A stretch of 64,000 nucleotides of DNA, taken from contig CP092863.1 of assembly GCA_030710605.1 (NCBI GenBank), positions 112,644,462 through 112,708,461 on the forward strand, read 5' to 3'. The notes beneath the pieces were generated by a model that did no database searches, was not told the origin of the DNA, and saw only the letters and a program-made list of their open reading frames with translations. The stretch's first letter is position 1, and every line of letters starts with the position of its first letter. Shown here in pieces: positions 1-9,485 of the stretch. Source of the DNA: Cordylochernes scorpioides (taxonomy: Eukaryota > Arthropoda > Arachnida > Pseudoscorpiones > Chernetidae). The position numbers and the translations under genes are program-made.

Positions 1-300
1 TGATGGTGTCTGCTGTGGATGTGTAGAACTCATCAATGGATGAGTCAATACAGTCAATGATGTGGTTTTGAGGTTGCAGGTTGACACTTAGTAGATAGTG
101 GGAAAACCTTGAAAACATTCTTGATGAGTAGAGTTCATCAATGGATGAGTCGATAGAGTCAATGATGTGGTTTGGGGATGCAGGTTGACACTTAGTACAT
201 AGTGGGAAAACCTTACAAGCATTCTGGAAAGTCCTTAAGTCCGTAAATGACTAGACTTAAGTCTGGAAATCAAAGGTGCTTGTCCCTCCTGTTCTTTACA
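1..300 (-). repeat. LINE-like 3-prime fragment, family A, with internal duplication
   Basis: This segment recurs at 25440-25800 and 37865-38235. Read on the minus strand, those better copies end in a tail with GATTGAGTGGAGATAAG, as a retrotransposon 3-prime end would. In this copy a block of about 100 bp is present twice in tandem (about 27-120 and 127-230). The minus-strand translation of family A gives a CxxC-type peptide like the C-terminal zinc region of LINE proteins, but it is broken. The family name is an inference. Confidence 0.5.
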
Positions 301-640
301 AAATCAGGTGGATATGTAAATAAAACAAAAATGCATCTTCTGATCATGCTTCTAAAAGTTTATTGATGGCTTGCGCCATCTATCGGAATAAATATAAAAT
401 AATCATTGATAGATGGCAATTGAATATATAATATTGTAGTAAAAAAGTCAAATATAAAAAAAGTTACCGTTTCCAAGTGCAATAGGAACTCCAGCATGAC
501 ACGTGTTACGTTGAGGGTTACATCTGGCTGTTAGCACTGTTGGATCCTGTACACAGCACATCGTTCTACACTGATACATTCCACTGGGATCACATTACTG
601 AATTCACTGACAAAACTCTCAGCATATTACTAAATTTATG
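301..640. other. Intergenic AT-rich segment with a short shared motif
   Basis: No gene is visible. Positions about 364-400 carry a motif containing GGCTTGCGCCATCTATCGG that recurs at about 6979 and 7739, inside and beside fold-back elements, so this is probably a fragment of the same repeat family. The rest shows nothing I recognise. Confidence 0.35.
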
Positions 641-930
641 TGCAAAGCGTTCTTGTTGTTGTATCTTATCCCCTTGTGTAAAGATTACACAAATTCCATG
701 AGTTCATGCTCCTCAAGCTGTTTGATGATAAGCAGCGGCCTCTCCCAAAGGTCTTGTTTAGTACATCTAATACAGCCAGAATGTGTTCTGGAGCTGCAGG
801 TGCCATGCTACATTTTGGACAAGTGGGGTAGATTTTGTTATTTTCTATCTTCAATGGCTTGAGATGGCCTGTTCTAAATTTTGTTAGTGTTGTTTGATGC
901 TGTCTGAAGTTCACTCCTGGGTCCACTCCA
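640..930 (-). pseudogene. LINE (non-LTR retrotransposon) C-terminal fragment
   Basis: The minus-strand ORF at 666-926 (86 codons) contains HQTTLTKFRTGHLKPL followed by a CPKC motif and an APEHIL segment. This is the signature of the RNase H/zinc-knuckle C-terminus in Jockey/I-like LINE proteins (TxLxRxRTGH, then CxxC, then H). There is no reverse transcriptase upstream, so it is a 5-prime truncated relic. The motif is seen; the clade is inferred from family knowledge. Confidence 0.6.
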
Positions 931-1068
931 CTGTACCAACTGTATTTAGGTGGGAAAATGTACTGTGAACACTTTTGAAATCGCGTAATATTTATTTGAT
1001 ATATTTAACCTACGAGATTCTGTGTAAGCCTGTAAAAATTTACAAATCGATTCATCTAAATAAAAAAA

Positions 1069-1165
1069 AAGAAGAAAAAAAAAAAAAAAAGACGAGCCTG
1101 CCAGGATTCGAACCTGGAATCTTCTGATCCGTAGTCAGACGCGTTATCCGTTGCGCCACAGGCCC
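1069..1165 (-). tRNA. tRNA-Arg (anticodon ACG)
   Basis: The mature gene is 1093-1165 on the minus strand (73 nt). It forms a full cloverleaf: a 7-bp acceptor stem with one G-U, a canonical D arm with box A, anticodon loop CTACGGA giving ACG, and a T arm with GGTTCGAATCC as box B. The discriminator base is G. No intron is present. Directly downstream on the minus strand runs a long T tract (A run at about 1069-1090 on plus), a strong Pol III terminator. ACG read as inosine would decode CGU, CGC and CGA. Sequence and structure match animal tRNA-Arg(ACG) closely, so it is probably functional. Confidence 0.95.
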
Positions 1166-1498
1166 ATAACTTCTTTTTCCCCTTATATATTCCTTTATTC
1201 AAAAGGTAAAGAATTGTACATTGTGCACTGTTTTCAAATTGCACAAAAAATATGGGAGTGTTGCTTATATCTTTAGACCATGTCTAGAATTCCGTTCTTA
1301 TTTAACTTTTGAGAAGAGGTTTAACTTTAACTTTTGAGAAGAGGTTTAACTTTAACTTTTGGTTTACGTTCCCTGTTGATAGAAATATCACACAAAGGTA
1401 GGAATGTTTACAGTTTTATTTATTTTGTATCTTTTCTCTTTTCCTAGGAATTACCCAGAGCAATCAGTTTATGAGCTTAATTATATTAATCAAGTTTT

Positions 1499-1757
1499 CC
1501 TATAAAAGCATAGGGCACCTCTCTCGTCAAAATAGACGCCAAAACTAGACGCCATCTATTGACCATCGTAGCAAACTATCGGCCTCGGGTAGGTGACAAA
1601 GAACAACACCAGCTTTGGAAAACTGAGAAACGTCCACCAAAGCTGGTGTTGTAGCTTTGTCACCGACCCGAGGCCGCTAGTTTTCTGCGACGGTCAATAG
1701 ATGAGGAATAATTTTGACGTCTATTTTGACGGGAGAGGTGCCTTATGCTTTTATAGA
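1499..1757. mobile_element. Palindromic MITE / fold-back element
   Basis: Two arms of about 118 bp (1499-1617 and 1635-1757) are imperfect inverted repeats around a spacer of about 17 bp. The outer ends read TATAAAAGCATA..GGCACC and its complement, and both arms carry GTCAAAATAGACG. A related single arm lies at 41217-41310. No coding capacity. The structure fits a non-autonomous fold-back or MITE; the parent family is not identified. Confidence 0.7.
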
Positions 1758-2340
1758 TCAATTTCTTCCTGGCAAGATTTCCATCTATATAAATGTTTTA
1801 CTGTATATAAATTTCAATATTATCATTAAATGTGATGTTAGCTTTTACTTTTTTTTCCATTTACAGACTCCGTGGTAAATCCATATATAGGAAATTTATT
1901 TTCTTCGTATATACCCAAACCAATCTATTTATAGCTTGATTGTCTTAAGTTTTCCTCTATATAAATATCATTATTATCATTAAATGTAATTAGCTTTTAC
2001 TTTTTCATTCTTCTCATTTACAGAATTGCACCAAATGTCAGGATTCTCCAGTGAGCCATGAACACAACACATCGGGCATTGCCGAACAGACATCTACACT
2101 AGCTGTGGTCATCGAGGCGATAAAGAGGCCTTCAGGATCTGGTCTAGACTTGAAGTCCAGACCTGGGACAAGAAAAAAAAAATAGACTCCTTAGTAAATC
2201 CATCTATAAGACTTTATGTCTTAATAAAGGATTTTGTGTTTGTGTGACTTTGTTTGTTAACATCTAGCTGGGCTTAGTAGGACAACATTCATGTCTAGGG
2301 TACCAGGAGTATAAGACTCCAGCATAAAGATGTAATAATA
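1758..2340. other. Unassigned AT-rich region with a moderate-GC patch
   Basis: No gene is visible. About 1795-2035 is AT-rich and contains a loose duplication (a phrase with TTATCATTAAATGT occurs near 1820 and 1975). About 2035-2175 is richer in GC and includes a palindromic stretch around TCTAGACTTGAAGTCCAGA, reminiscent of the CCAGACTTAAGTCTGG palindrome in family A. It may be another LINE 3-prime remnant. Confidence 0.25.
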
Positions 2341-2344
2341 AATG

Positions 2345-2490
2345 AAAGTATTAAAGCATGAATGTTTCTTTTAAACATAAAACAAACTTATACTATCCTT
2401 ACTGCGATGAAAAAATATTGGTAGGGCTTTCTCATCAGTGGTGAACCCTTCCAATGGTTTCGCCAATTTAATCTACCAGACCGCTTCTTA
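2345..2490 (-). repeat. Family G short element, degenerate copy
   Basis: On the minus strand this carries GGCGAAACC, then GGGTTCACCACTGATGAG, the shared core of a small repeat also found at 8038-8311 and 60766-60920. The flanking phrase with AATGTTTCTTTTAAACAT recurs inverted near 3160-3200. No coding capacity. The core holds two hammerhead-like boxes but the three-stem topology cannot be completed. Confidence 0.45.
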
Positions 2491-2559
2491 GAGTTCTAAT
2501 ACTGTATTGTATCATTCTGCTTTTATATTTTACCAATGAAACGTGAAATCTTAGAAATA

Positions 2560-2990
2560 CACACACACACAAAAGCCTTTATTAGGGACTTGCCCATACA
2601 GATTCTCTCAATTGGGTAAGGTAATAATCATCTTGTGTTATTTACATAGAAATTGAACTGGCTTTACTCTTCGTCTCAAAGTAATTCACTTGTTGACTGG
2701 TCCTTACATAATGATGATCTAAAAAATGTATAGTGAGCTATTGCCTTAGATTTGTTTGCTGATATTTTTGAAAGCAATACGTAGGGTGAAATGTTTGTAC
2801 ATTTAATTTGTTGATATAGGGCCTGCCTTTCTGCATCAAGGGCTGTACAATTAAGCGGGTAATGGGAGAGTTCTTCAGTAATTTCCTTGTCACACAGTGT
2901 ACATATTAAGTTTTTGGCCTCAAACGTCAAAACGTGGTTTTTTTTAAGACTGTAAATAATATTCTCAATTGAGCTATACATCGTTTGATT
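2560..2990 (-). pseudogene. LINE C-terminal fragment, copy 1
   Basis: The minus-strand ORF 2676-2981 (101 codons) has CTLCDKEITEELSHYPLNC, a CxxC..H..C zinc motif typical of the extreme C-terminus of RNase H-bearing LINE proteins. Downstream on the minus strand comes a 3-prime end with AATAAAGGC followed by a (GT)n tail near 2560-2580. An inverted sister copy is at 3400-3760. There is no RT domain, so this is a 5-prime truncated insertion. Confidence 0.6.
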
Positions 2991-3306
2991 GGTAAAGGGA
3001 AATCATCGGTTAGGTAGAATTCTGTTTCTATTAACGTATGGAAATTTTTATAATTCGGGAATCTCAGAAATAGTATTCAAGTAAGCTATGGGCATAAGCT
3101 TTTAGGACAGTAGAATTATATATAAATATTTGTATCGAGTAATGTTCTTCTGAAAAACCTTTGTTTTATGTTTAAAAAGAAACATTCGTGCTTCAATGCG
3201 TCCATTTATTATAAATAGATGGCAGGTTATTACCTTATAATAAAAATGCAATATTATATATGAGCCTGTGCACATACACATAAATATATTTATAAAAACT
3301 ATAATA

Positions 3307-3847
3307 CAGTAGAACCTCCCTTTAGCGGACATCCTGCTAGTGGACACCTCTCTATAAAGGACAGTTTCCATTTGCAAAATTACCATTTTTACTATTTAGC
3401 AACTCTCTGTAATGTGTACATTGTGTGACAAGGAACTTACTGAAGAACTCCCCCATTACCTGCTTAATTGTACAGCCATTGATGCAGAAAGGCAGGCCCT
3501 ATATCAACAAATTAAATGTACAAACATTTCACCCTACGTATTGCTTTCAAAAATATCAGCAAACAAATCTAATGCAATAGCTTATTATATATATTTTTAG
3601 ATCATCATTATGTAAGGACCAGTCAACAAGTGAATGACTTTGAGATGAAGAGTAAAGCCAGTTCAATTTCTATGTAAATAACACAAGATGATTATTACCT
3701 TACCCAATTGGGAGAATCTGTATGGGGCAAGTCCCTAATAAAGGCTTTTGTGTGTGTGTATTTAGCAACTCTCCGGTAAGAGGACATCTCTCCCTAAAGG
3801 ACACTTTGGCTCTGCAACTAGGTGTCCTTTACAGGGAGTTTCTACTG
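3307..3847. mobile_element. MITE family F (Tigger-like ends) split by a LINE fragment
   Basis: The terminal inverted repeats read CAGTAGAACCTCCCT at 3307 and its near-complement ending at 3847, with TA before the left end. The interior consists of repeated GGACA / TGTCC phrases. Sister copies lie at 24085-24261 and 62752-62928. The CAGTAGA-type ends fit non-autonomous Tigger/pogo elements. A truncated LINE (about 3400-3760) has been inserted. Confidence 0.6.
3400..3762 (+). pseudogene. LINE C-terminal fragment, copy 2, with target-site duplication
   Basis: The plus ORF 3412-3600 repeats the CTLCDKE..H..LNC zinc motif of the 2560-2990 copy in the opposite orientation, ends with AATAAAGGC and a (GT)n tail, and is bracketed by TATTTAGCAACTCTC at about 3387 and about 3757. 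That 15-bp duplication marks a target-primed insertion into MITE family F. The two copies form an inverted pair about 450 bp apart. Confidence 0.65.
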
Positions 3848-4184
3848 CACTACAAAAGTCACTCCAAAACTCTGAAAATTTGAAAGTTGCAGCTTTAATA
3901 AAAATAAGTGATTGCAAAAACTTCCTTGGATAAAGTATGAATTGCGATAGTGATGTGATGGGGGTCAAAATTGACCAAAGTGTGTCATAGAGTGACGCGG
4001 TATCGACAGAAATAGCTCCTGGGTTGTGTGTGGTATTCCACCGTGATGATGATGATAAATATAGATTGCTGGGATCTGGGAATAGCTATCTGGTCACCCT
4101 ACTTATCTCTCGTCTGTTTTCTATATCAATCCCCTCTCTGATTTGTGTCACTACATCTTCTGTTGATATATTTATATATTGCCT

Positions 4185-4562
4185 CTCATGGACAAAATTT
4201 AAGGAAGTTGTACCTTTTAGCATGTATATCGGGATTCAGACAACAACTCTGAAAGATACACTCATGAACAAAACTTAAGGAAGTTGTACCTTTTAGCATG
4301 TATACCAGGATTCAGACAATAACTCTGAAAGATACACTCATGGACAAAATTTAAGGAAGTTGTACCTTTTAGCATGTATATCAGGATTGAGAAAATAACT
4401 CTGAAAGATACACTCATGGACAAAACTTAAGGAAGTTGTACCTTTTAGCATGTATATCGGGATTCAGACAATAACTCTGAAAGATATACTCATGGACAAA
4501 ACTTAAGGAAGTTGTACCTTTTAGCATGTATACCGGGATTCAGACAATAAATCTGAAAGATA
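4185..4562. repeat. 76-bp tandem repeat, about five units
   Basis: The phrase CATGGACAAAACTTAAGG recurs near 4187, 4263, 4339, 4415 and 4491, an exact 76-bp spacing. Units differ by a few substitutions. About 2.7 units in the opposite orientation are at 18888-19095, so the unit is part of a dispersed element. No coding role is apparent. Confidence 0.85.
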
Positions 4563-4859
4563 TTACAGTGACCTTTATTGAAGATATACGAGATAACCAA
4601 GTGTGAACTAAATTGTCTCTGTCTCCTTCAAAAAAAAAAAAAAAAGTCGACCATCAAAGACTTTCGACTTACGAATTGCCCCATTTTTTAGGAAAACGTT
4701 CAATGCTAACAAGAAGCTAGGGAAACATATATTGAGAAGATGAGGGTTATCCTCTATAAAGAAGTCCCCGGAGTAAGTCTGGAGTTTTTCAAGAAAGATG
4801 CGTCAGAGCAATACGTAACTTGTTGCTAAAGAGAGGAAGAACGTTGTTGAGACTGCGGA
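4563..4859. other. Unassigned spacer
   Basis: About 300 bp with one A15 run near 4630 and no ORF or recognised repeat. It separates the 76-bp array from the minisatellite to the right. Confidence 0.3.
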
Positions 4860-6000
4860 GAGTGTTGCAACTGTTGAAAGATGACTGCGTTAACAACTTG
4901 AGGGGCAGTGTTGTTTTCTTGTTGGAGATATTTTCGGGGTATTGTTAGCTGTGTGCAATGTCTTGTTGAAGATATTTTAGGAGTATTGTTATTTCATCTA
5001 TTGTTGAAAATATTTTAGGGGCATTTTGTTATTTGATTTATTGTCGAAGATATTTTCGGGGCATTGCTAGTTAAATAATTGTTGAAGATACTTTAGAGAC
5101 ATTGTTATTTGATTCATTGTTGAAAATATTTTCTGGTTATTTTTTTTATTTGATCCATTGTTGAAAATATTTTCGGGAAATTATTATTTTTATTTACTCA
5201 TTGTTGAAGATGATTCCGGGAAATTGTTATTTGATCTATTGTTGAAAATATTTTCGGATTATTGTTAGTTGATGTCTTGTTGAATATGTTTTTTCGGAGT
5301 ATATTGTTAGTTGATGTCTTGTTGAAGATATTTTAGGGGTATTGTTAGTTGATGTCTTGTTGAAGATATTTTCGGGTTATTGTTATTTCATCTATTGTTG
5401 AAGATGTTTTCGGATTATTATTAGTTGATGTCTTGTTGAAGATGTTTTCGGGCATTGTTATTTCATCTATTGTTGAAGATGTTTTCGGGGTATTGTTAGT
5501 AGATGTCTTGTTGAAGATATTTTCGGGGTATTGTTAGTTGATGTCTTGTTGAAGATATTTTCGGGTTATTGTTATTTCATCTATTGTTGAAGATGTTTTC
5601 GGTTATTATTAGTTGATGTCTTGTTAAAGATATTTTCGGGCATTGTTAGTTGATGTCTTGTTGAAGATATTTTCGGGTTATTGTTATTTCATCTATTGTT
5701 GAAGATGTTTTCGGGGTATTGTTAGTTGATGTCATGTGAAGATGTTTTTCCTGTTATTGTTATTTGATCGATTGTTGAAGAAGATTTCTAGGTATTGTTG
5801 TGATTAATTTTTTTTTTGTTCAAAGTATTATTTTTAGATATATTGAGAATTGATGTCTTGTTGAAGATGTTTTCATGCAATTGTTTGCTGATCTGTTGTT
5901 GAATATCTCCTTTTGGGTATTATTGTTAATAATCAATTGTTGAATATATATTTTCGAGGTATTGTTAGCTGATCCATTGTTACAAATGTTAGGCATTGTT
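4860..6000. repeat. Minisatellite of about 38-bp units, two alternating subtypes
   Basis: The array is built on TTGTTGAAGATATTTTCGGG followed by a spacer that is either of GTTAGTTGATGTC type or GTTATTTCATCTA type. The two spacer types alternate in places, giving a higher-order period of about twice the unit. Units at the edges are more diverged, as expected when unequal exchange is commonest in the centre. No significant ORF. Confidence 0.85.
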
Positions 6001-6072
6001 ATAATCATTCAAAGGTTTAGATGCTAAGTTTTCTATTCTGGGGTAGAGAGGCCTCTGATCATATTGTATAAA

Positions 6073-6672
6073 CTAGAAGAATGACCCGGCTTCGCCCGAG
6101 AAATCCCCCGAGTGAAGTGTCCTTCATACTTAAAGTACATCAATAATAAATAGTAGAAGTGCCATAGAATAGCAATACAGAAGAAACACATAAACTACAG
6201 GGAAAAAAGTGTGTAATGGCAAAAATTGTATTATATTAGTGTTTAGGTATTTGATTTAATTATTTTTTTGCAATCCATTTAGTTGTTTCAAAATTAATAT
6301 AGTTTAAATAGACGGCAGCTTTTCCACCAAACCCCCATTAACCTTTGAAATTGCCTGAGTTGAGTGAGTGACTGTAAAAATTCCTGACTGCGATGCCCAT
6401 CTTCTCAGTAGTAGGTTTATAAAAAAAAAAAGAATCCAAAATACTGGCATGTAAATATTTTTATGTAAAAAAAATAAAAGAGCATATGGAAATATTAGAC
6501 AAACATATGTGTTCGCTAATAATTGCGACTGCATTTTAAACGATTTTTAAAAAGAGATTTAAACAAATAAAGGCCAGAACAAAAGTTAATAAAAAATATG
6601 AAATCCATTATTTACATACATTCACAAAAGCAAACGATGACAGAATTGATGACTCTGATACTTGCATATAGA
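6073..6672 (-). mobile_element. Non-autonomous Helitron-like element, family D copy 1
   Basis: Read on the minus strand the element ends ..CCGGGTCATTCTTCTAG followed by T, with a short GC-rich hairpin just upstream. That matches the Helitron 3-prime signature (hairpin, then CTRR, inserted before T) and resembles the ends of the 24657 and 63301 elements. The 5-prime boundary near 6672 (TCTATATGC) is uncertain because the base before TC is not A. A second copy at 19306-23226 is split by a copia insertion. No Rep/helicase coding. Confidence 0.6.
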
Positions 6673-6825
6673 ATGTGTGTTTAACAATAAACCTTGTTAT
6701 ACCTGATTTACTGTAAATACACACAGCCTTTATTACTGTCACCATACATTGTATTTATATAGATGATTGGTGAATCATTATAGTTTTTGAAATTAAGGAC
6801 ACTTCGGTCAGTAAATCTTTTTATT

Positions 6826-6868
6826 ACCTCGACGTTTCGTCAAAAATCTTTTGTCCTCGTCAGGAGCA
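6826..6868 (-). ncRNA. Hammerhead-like motif (arm copy)
   Basis: On the minus strand CTGACGA is followed by G, then a hairpin whose pairing is weakened by one change (GACAAA with TTTGAC), then GAAACGTC. These are the conserved hammerhead core boxes (CUGANGA, GAAA, NUH). The extra G after the first box and the 2-bp stem III mean any cleavage would need a dimer. Catalysis is unproven. Confidence 0.4.
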
Positions 6869-7163
6869 AACAAAAATTAAAACATTTGGCAAGGCGTTAA
6901 AAATCATATAATGAAAATAATTTTCAACGCCTTGCTAAATTAAGAAAAAGGCATTTCCTTATCGTGCAACTGAAAGTTGCTGATGGCTTGCGCCATCTAT
7001 CGGAATAAATATAAACTATTCTCGTTGATTATGGCGCAATCTATCAGCAACTTTCAGTTGCACGATAAGGAGATGCCTTTTTCTTAATTTATGCACCTTA
7101 TCCCAGTACAATATCACATTTGTACTATTTTTTCGCCTTGTAAAATGTTTTAATTTTTGTTTG

Positions 7164-7204
7164 CTCCTGACGAGGACAAAAGATTTTTGTCGAAACGTCG
7201 AGAT
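7164..7204 (+). ncRNA. Hammerhead-like motif (arm copy)
   Basis: CTGACGAG, a GACAAA/TTTGTC stem II, then GAAACGTC followed by GAG, which can pair with the CTC just before the first box to give a 3-bp stem I. Core boxes and order match the hammerhead consensus. One unpaired G after the core and a minimal stem III make it non-canonical. Penelope-like elements are known to carry such minimal hammerheads; the link here is inference. Confidence 0.45.
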
Positions 7205-7599
7205 AATAAAAAAGATTTACTGGCCGAAGTATCTTTAATTTCAAGAACTATAAATGCCGGCCAGGCAGCCTCTATCTTTAGTCATCATTGTCTCTGTAAA
7301 TATGCAAATACATTTTGTCATCAATCTGATGGTAAACAAGCTAGAAGAATTTCCACACCAATCATTCATGCCCAAAATGTCAACACAAATATAGCTCTGG
7401 TTAAATACAGCGTCTTTATCTTTTGGACAGCTCTTCTTGCAATGTAGGGTTGCCAAATTGTAAAAATAATTGTCACAGATTCGTTGACACGTACATATGT
7501 TTTTGATGGAAAAACAAATTCAAAATGGAGATATATTTACATATCTAATTATAATCTAGAAATGCTTTTTAGTAAATTTTATTTAGCACAGTTCAAAGT

Positions 7600-7690
7600 C
7601 CCAAAATAACTTTATTAGGAACCGCTCAAAAAGAGCAACCTCCTAGCTTATGATATATATAATAGATAATATGTACAACACATTTACAGT
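7600..7690 (-). repeat. SINE-like 3-prime tail, family C
   Basis: The phrase AACTTTATTAGG..CCGCTCAAAAAGAGCAACC recurs at about 8978, 9135 and 9486. On the minus strand it reads GCTCTTTTTGAGCGG, a small hairpin, followed by an AATAAAG-containing end. This is a short fragment of that dispersed family. Confidence 0.5.
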
Positions 7691-7833
7691 GTCAAAATTC
7701 GGAACTATTATAGACTTTTTTTTTTTTTTTTGCTGATAGCTTGCGCCATCTATCGGAATAAATATAAACTATTCTAGTCGATTTTTAATTATTCCAGAAT
7801 TAGCCAAATACCCATTCTTGATTAATCAAGAAA

Positions 7834-7887
7834 AGCTAACCACGGACGCGTTTCGGGCTGTTGACCCTCATCAGCGTGGTGCAAGCT
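7834..7887 (-). ncRNA. Hammerhead ribozyme (canonical core)
   Basis: On the minus strand: CCACG, then CUGAUGA (7874-7868), stem II GGG-UCAACAG-CCC (7867-7855), GAAA (7854-7851), self-complementary stem III ACGCGU (7851-7846), C17 at 7845, then CGUGG (7844-7840), which pairs with the CCACG to close stem I. A distal AGC/GCU extends stem I past an internal loop. Every core position of the hammerhead consensus is present. Stem III has no loop, so cleavage is expected in a dimer, as reported for Penelope-like elements. Predicted cut: between 7845 and 7844. Confidence 0.8.
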
Positions 7888-8037
7888 GTACAACAACGAC
7901 CAAAAAAAAAAAAAAAACTGGTCATTCAGGCATCCTGAAAAATCATGGAACGGGTAGTTAAGGCCAAAAGGAGATGCCTTTTTCATAATTTATGCACCTT
8001 ATCCCAGTACAATATCACATTTGTACTATTTTTTCAT

Positions 8038-8311
8038 ATTATAGACGTGTATGATTCTTTTTAAATTCTGCTGTCCTTAAAGCTTATATGTCCATAGTTC
8101 ATCTAAAATACCCATTCCAAGAGTCTAGCATCAGTATCACTATAAAAGGAAGATAAAAAAATGCAATATAACAGCGGTATGGTAGATTAAATTTGCGAAA
8201 CCGCTGGGAGGGTTCACCACTGATGAGCCAGGTCCTCCCATTAATTTTTCTATTGCAGTAAGGACAGTAGAAATTGTTTATTTTTTAAAAAGAATCATAC
8301 ACGTCTATAAT
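8038..8311. mobile_element. Family G short element with inverted ends
   Basis: About 27-bp inverted ends (TATAGACGTGTATGATTC near 8040 and its complement ending at 8311) enclose a core with GCGAAACCGCTGGGAGGG and TTCACCACTGATGAGCC. Related cores are at 2345-2490 (minus) and 60766-60920. No ORF. It is a non-autonomous element of unknown class. Confidence 0.55.
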
Positions 8312-8529
8312 AGTTTCGAATTTTGATAACAGATGGCGCGCTAATGTATCATAATATTTACAGTATATTTACATATTTACATGGTTAGAGCCTTGTGCGG
8401 GGTCTTGAATTGGGAGTGCTCTCTCTTATTTGTGTTCTCGCTTATTTTTTATAGCTACATGTTTTCCCCATTTTCTACGTTTGTTCTCAATTGATATAAG
8501 AGTTGTCTTGGGTGTCCTTTTCTTTGTTT

Positions 8530-8868
8530 CTTGTGCGTCTCAAGCCCGGATGTAAAAAGGAGGAGGGGGAGCAGTAACAAGCTCACTAAAAAAACCTGGG
8601 CTCAGCTGGCCCGGCTGATAGTACCCTGTAAGGGCTCCTGATACAGGATGAGCAGCGTTTGTACTCCATGTTAGGAGCGGCTGTACATGGCGTCTGTTCC
8701 TCATGTCAAAGGCGACCATTTCTTTTGGAGCTAAGTCGGCCTGCCACTGAGTAGTGCTCCCAGTCTTAATGACAAAGGCAGACGCATTCTACTTCACCCA
8801 GCCAAGTCTCAAGCTATACAAGCTTGATACCCTAATATGATTGAGTGGAGATAAGAAATAAGATGTTT
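8530..8868 (+). repeat. LINE 3-prime end, family B
   Basis: The segment reappears inverted at 36605-36925. It ends with CAAGCTTGATACCC followed by GATTGAGTGGAGATAAG, the same tail used by family A, so the two families share a LINE 3-prime terminus. GC content is above background, but the frames are broken. Confidence 0.55.
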
Positions 8869-8969
8869 GTAATCACAGGCTTCTCTGAATGTTATGGTTT
8901 CAAGATTTTATGATTTATCATACAAGTTGAAAGTTTGTTTTATTATGAAATCATTTATGTTTTATTATA

Positions 8970-9130
8970 TGTTCTTGTTCCAAAATCACTTTATTAGGTA
9001 CCGCTCAAAAAGGGCAACCTAGTTTATGATAATTACAACAATGAATGTGAAGGTTATTCACATAATAAAACAAAATGTTAACGTGGGATTCGATCCCGGT
9101 TCATGGCTGTCGGGAATCATGGGTTCTTAT
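8970..9130 (-). repeat. SINE-like element, family C copy 2
   Basis: On the minus strand this reads AACCGGGATCGAATCCC, close to a tRNA B box, then about 80 nt, then GAGCGGTACCTAATAAAG. That suggests a tRNA-derived SINE with an AATAAAG-type 3-prime tail. A second well-preserved copy is at 9486-9650; partial copies are at 7600 and 9135. No clear A box is visible, so the promoter is incomplete. Confidence 0.5.
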
Positions 9131-9134
9131 CCAA

Positions 9135-9480
9135 GTTCCAAATAACTTTATTAGGTGCCACCGCTCAAAAAGAGCAACCTAGATCATCATATTTACAATA
9201 TACTGTGGGGAATGTACAGGGTTTGTTCATTTACAATTGTAATTTATGTCGTTGGGTCCTTGGGGATATTGTTCTTGAGAAGGTCTGGCTTGTTTGATAT
9301 TCAAGGTGGGTTTTTTCCCCACTTTTCATTATTCTGGCTTAATTGATGGAGAATTTGTCTAGGTTTTAAATTTCTTATTTTCCTTTTTTCGCATTTGTAG
9401 GTTGTGGCTTCCTTGAAGATGGGGTTTTCTAATTTTTCGGATTTTTCGTAGAACTTAAATGATTGTCTAATAATAGGGGT
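9135..9480 (-). repeat. Family C tail and AT-rich flank
   Basis: About 9135-9200 repeats the CCGCTCAAAAAGAGCAACC tail. The remaining 280 bp has short overlapping ORFs that look like chance and no recognisable gene. Confidence 0.35.
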
Positions 9481-9485
9481 TCTTA

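Larger units (their letters stand above)
6784..7250. mobile_element. Nested fold-back element with two hammerhead-like termini
   Basis: Outer arms of about 115 bp (6784-6900 and 7137-7250) are inverted repeats. Inside lie second inverted arms of about 44 bp (about 6944-6985 and 7040-7084) around a spacer carrying the GCGCCATCTATCGG motif. Each outer arm contains CTGACGAGGAC..GAAACGTCG. ORFs in it are incidental. The structure fits a head-to-head or fold-back retroelement terminus. Confidence 0.7.

Noticed and set aside
4860-6000. Possible CRISPR-like array from regularly spaced repeats
   Set aside because: Spacers are themselves two recurring variants, no cas genes are present and the sequence is eukaryotic; it is a minisatellite.
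7157-7447. 96-codon ORF starting in the fold-back arm
   Set aside because: It starts inside the hammerhead-like repeat, has a comparable antisense ORF and no recognised motif.
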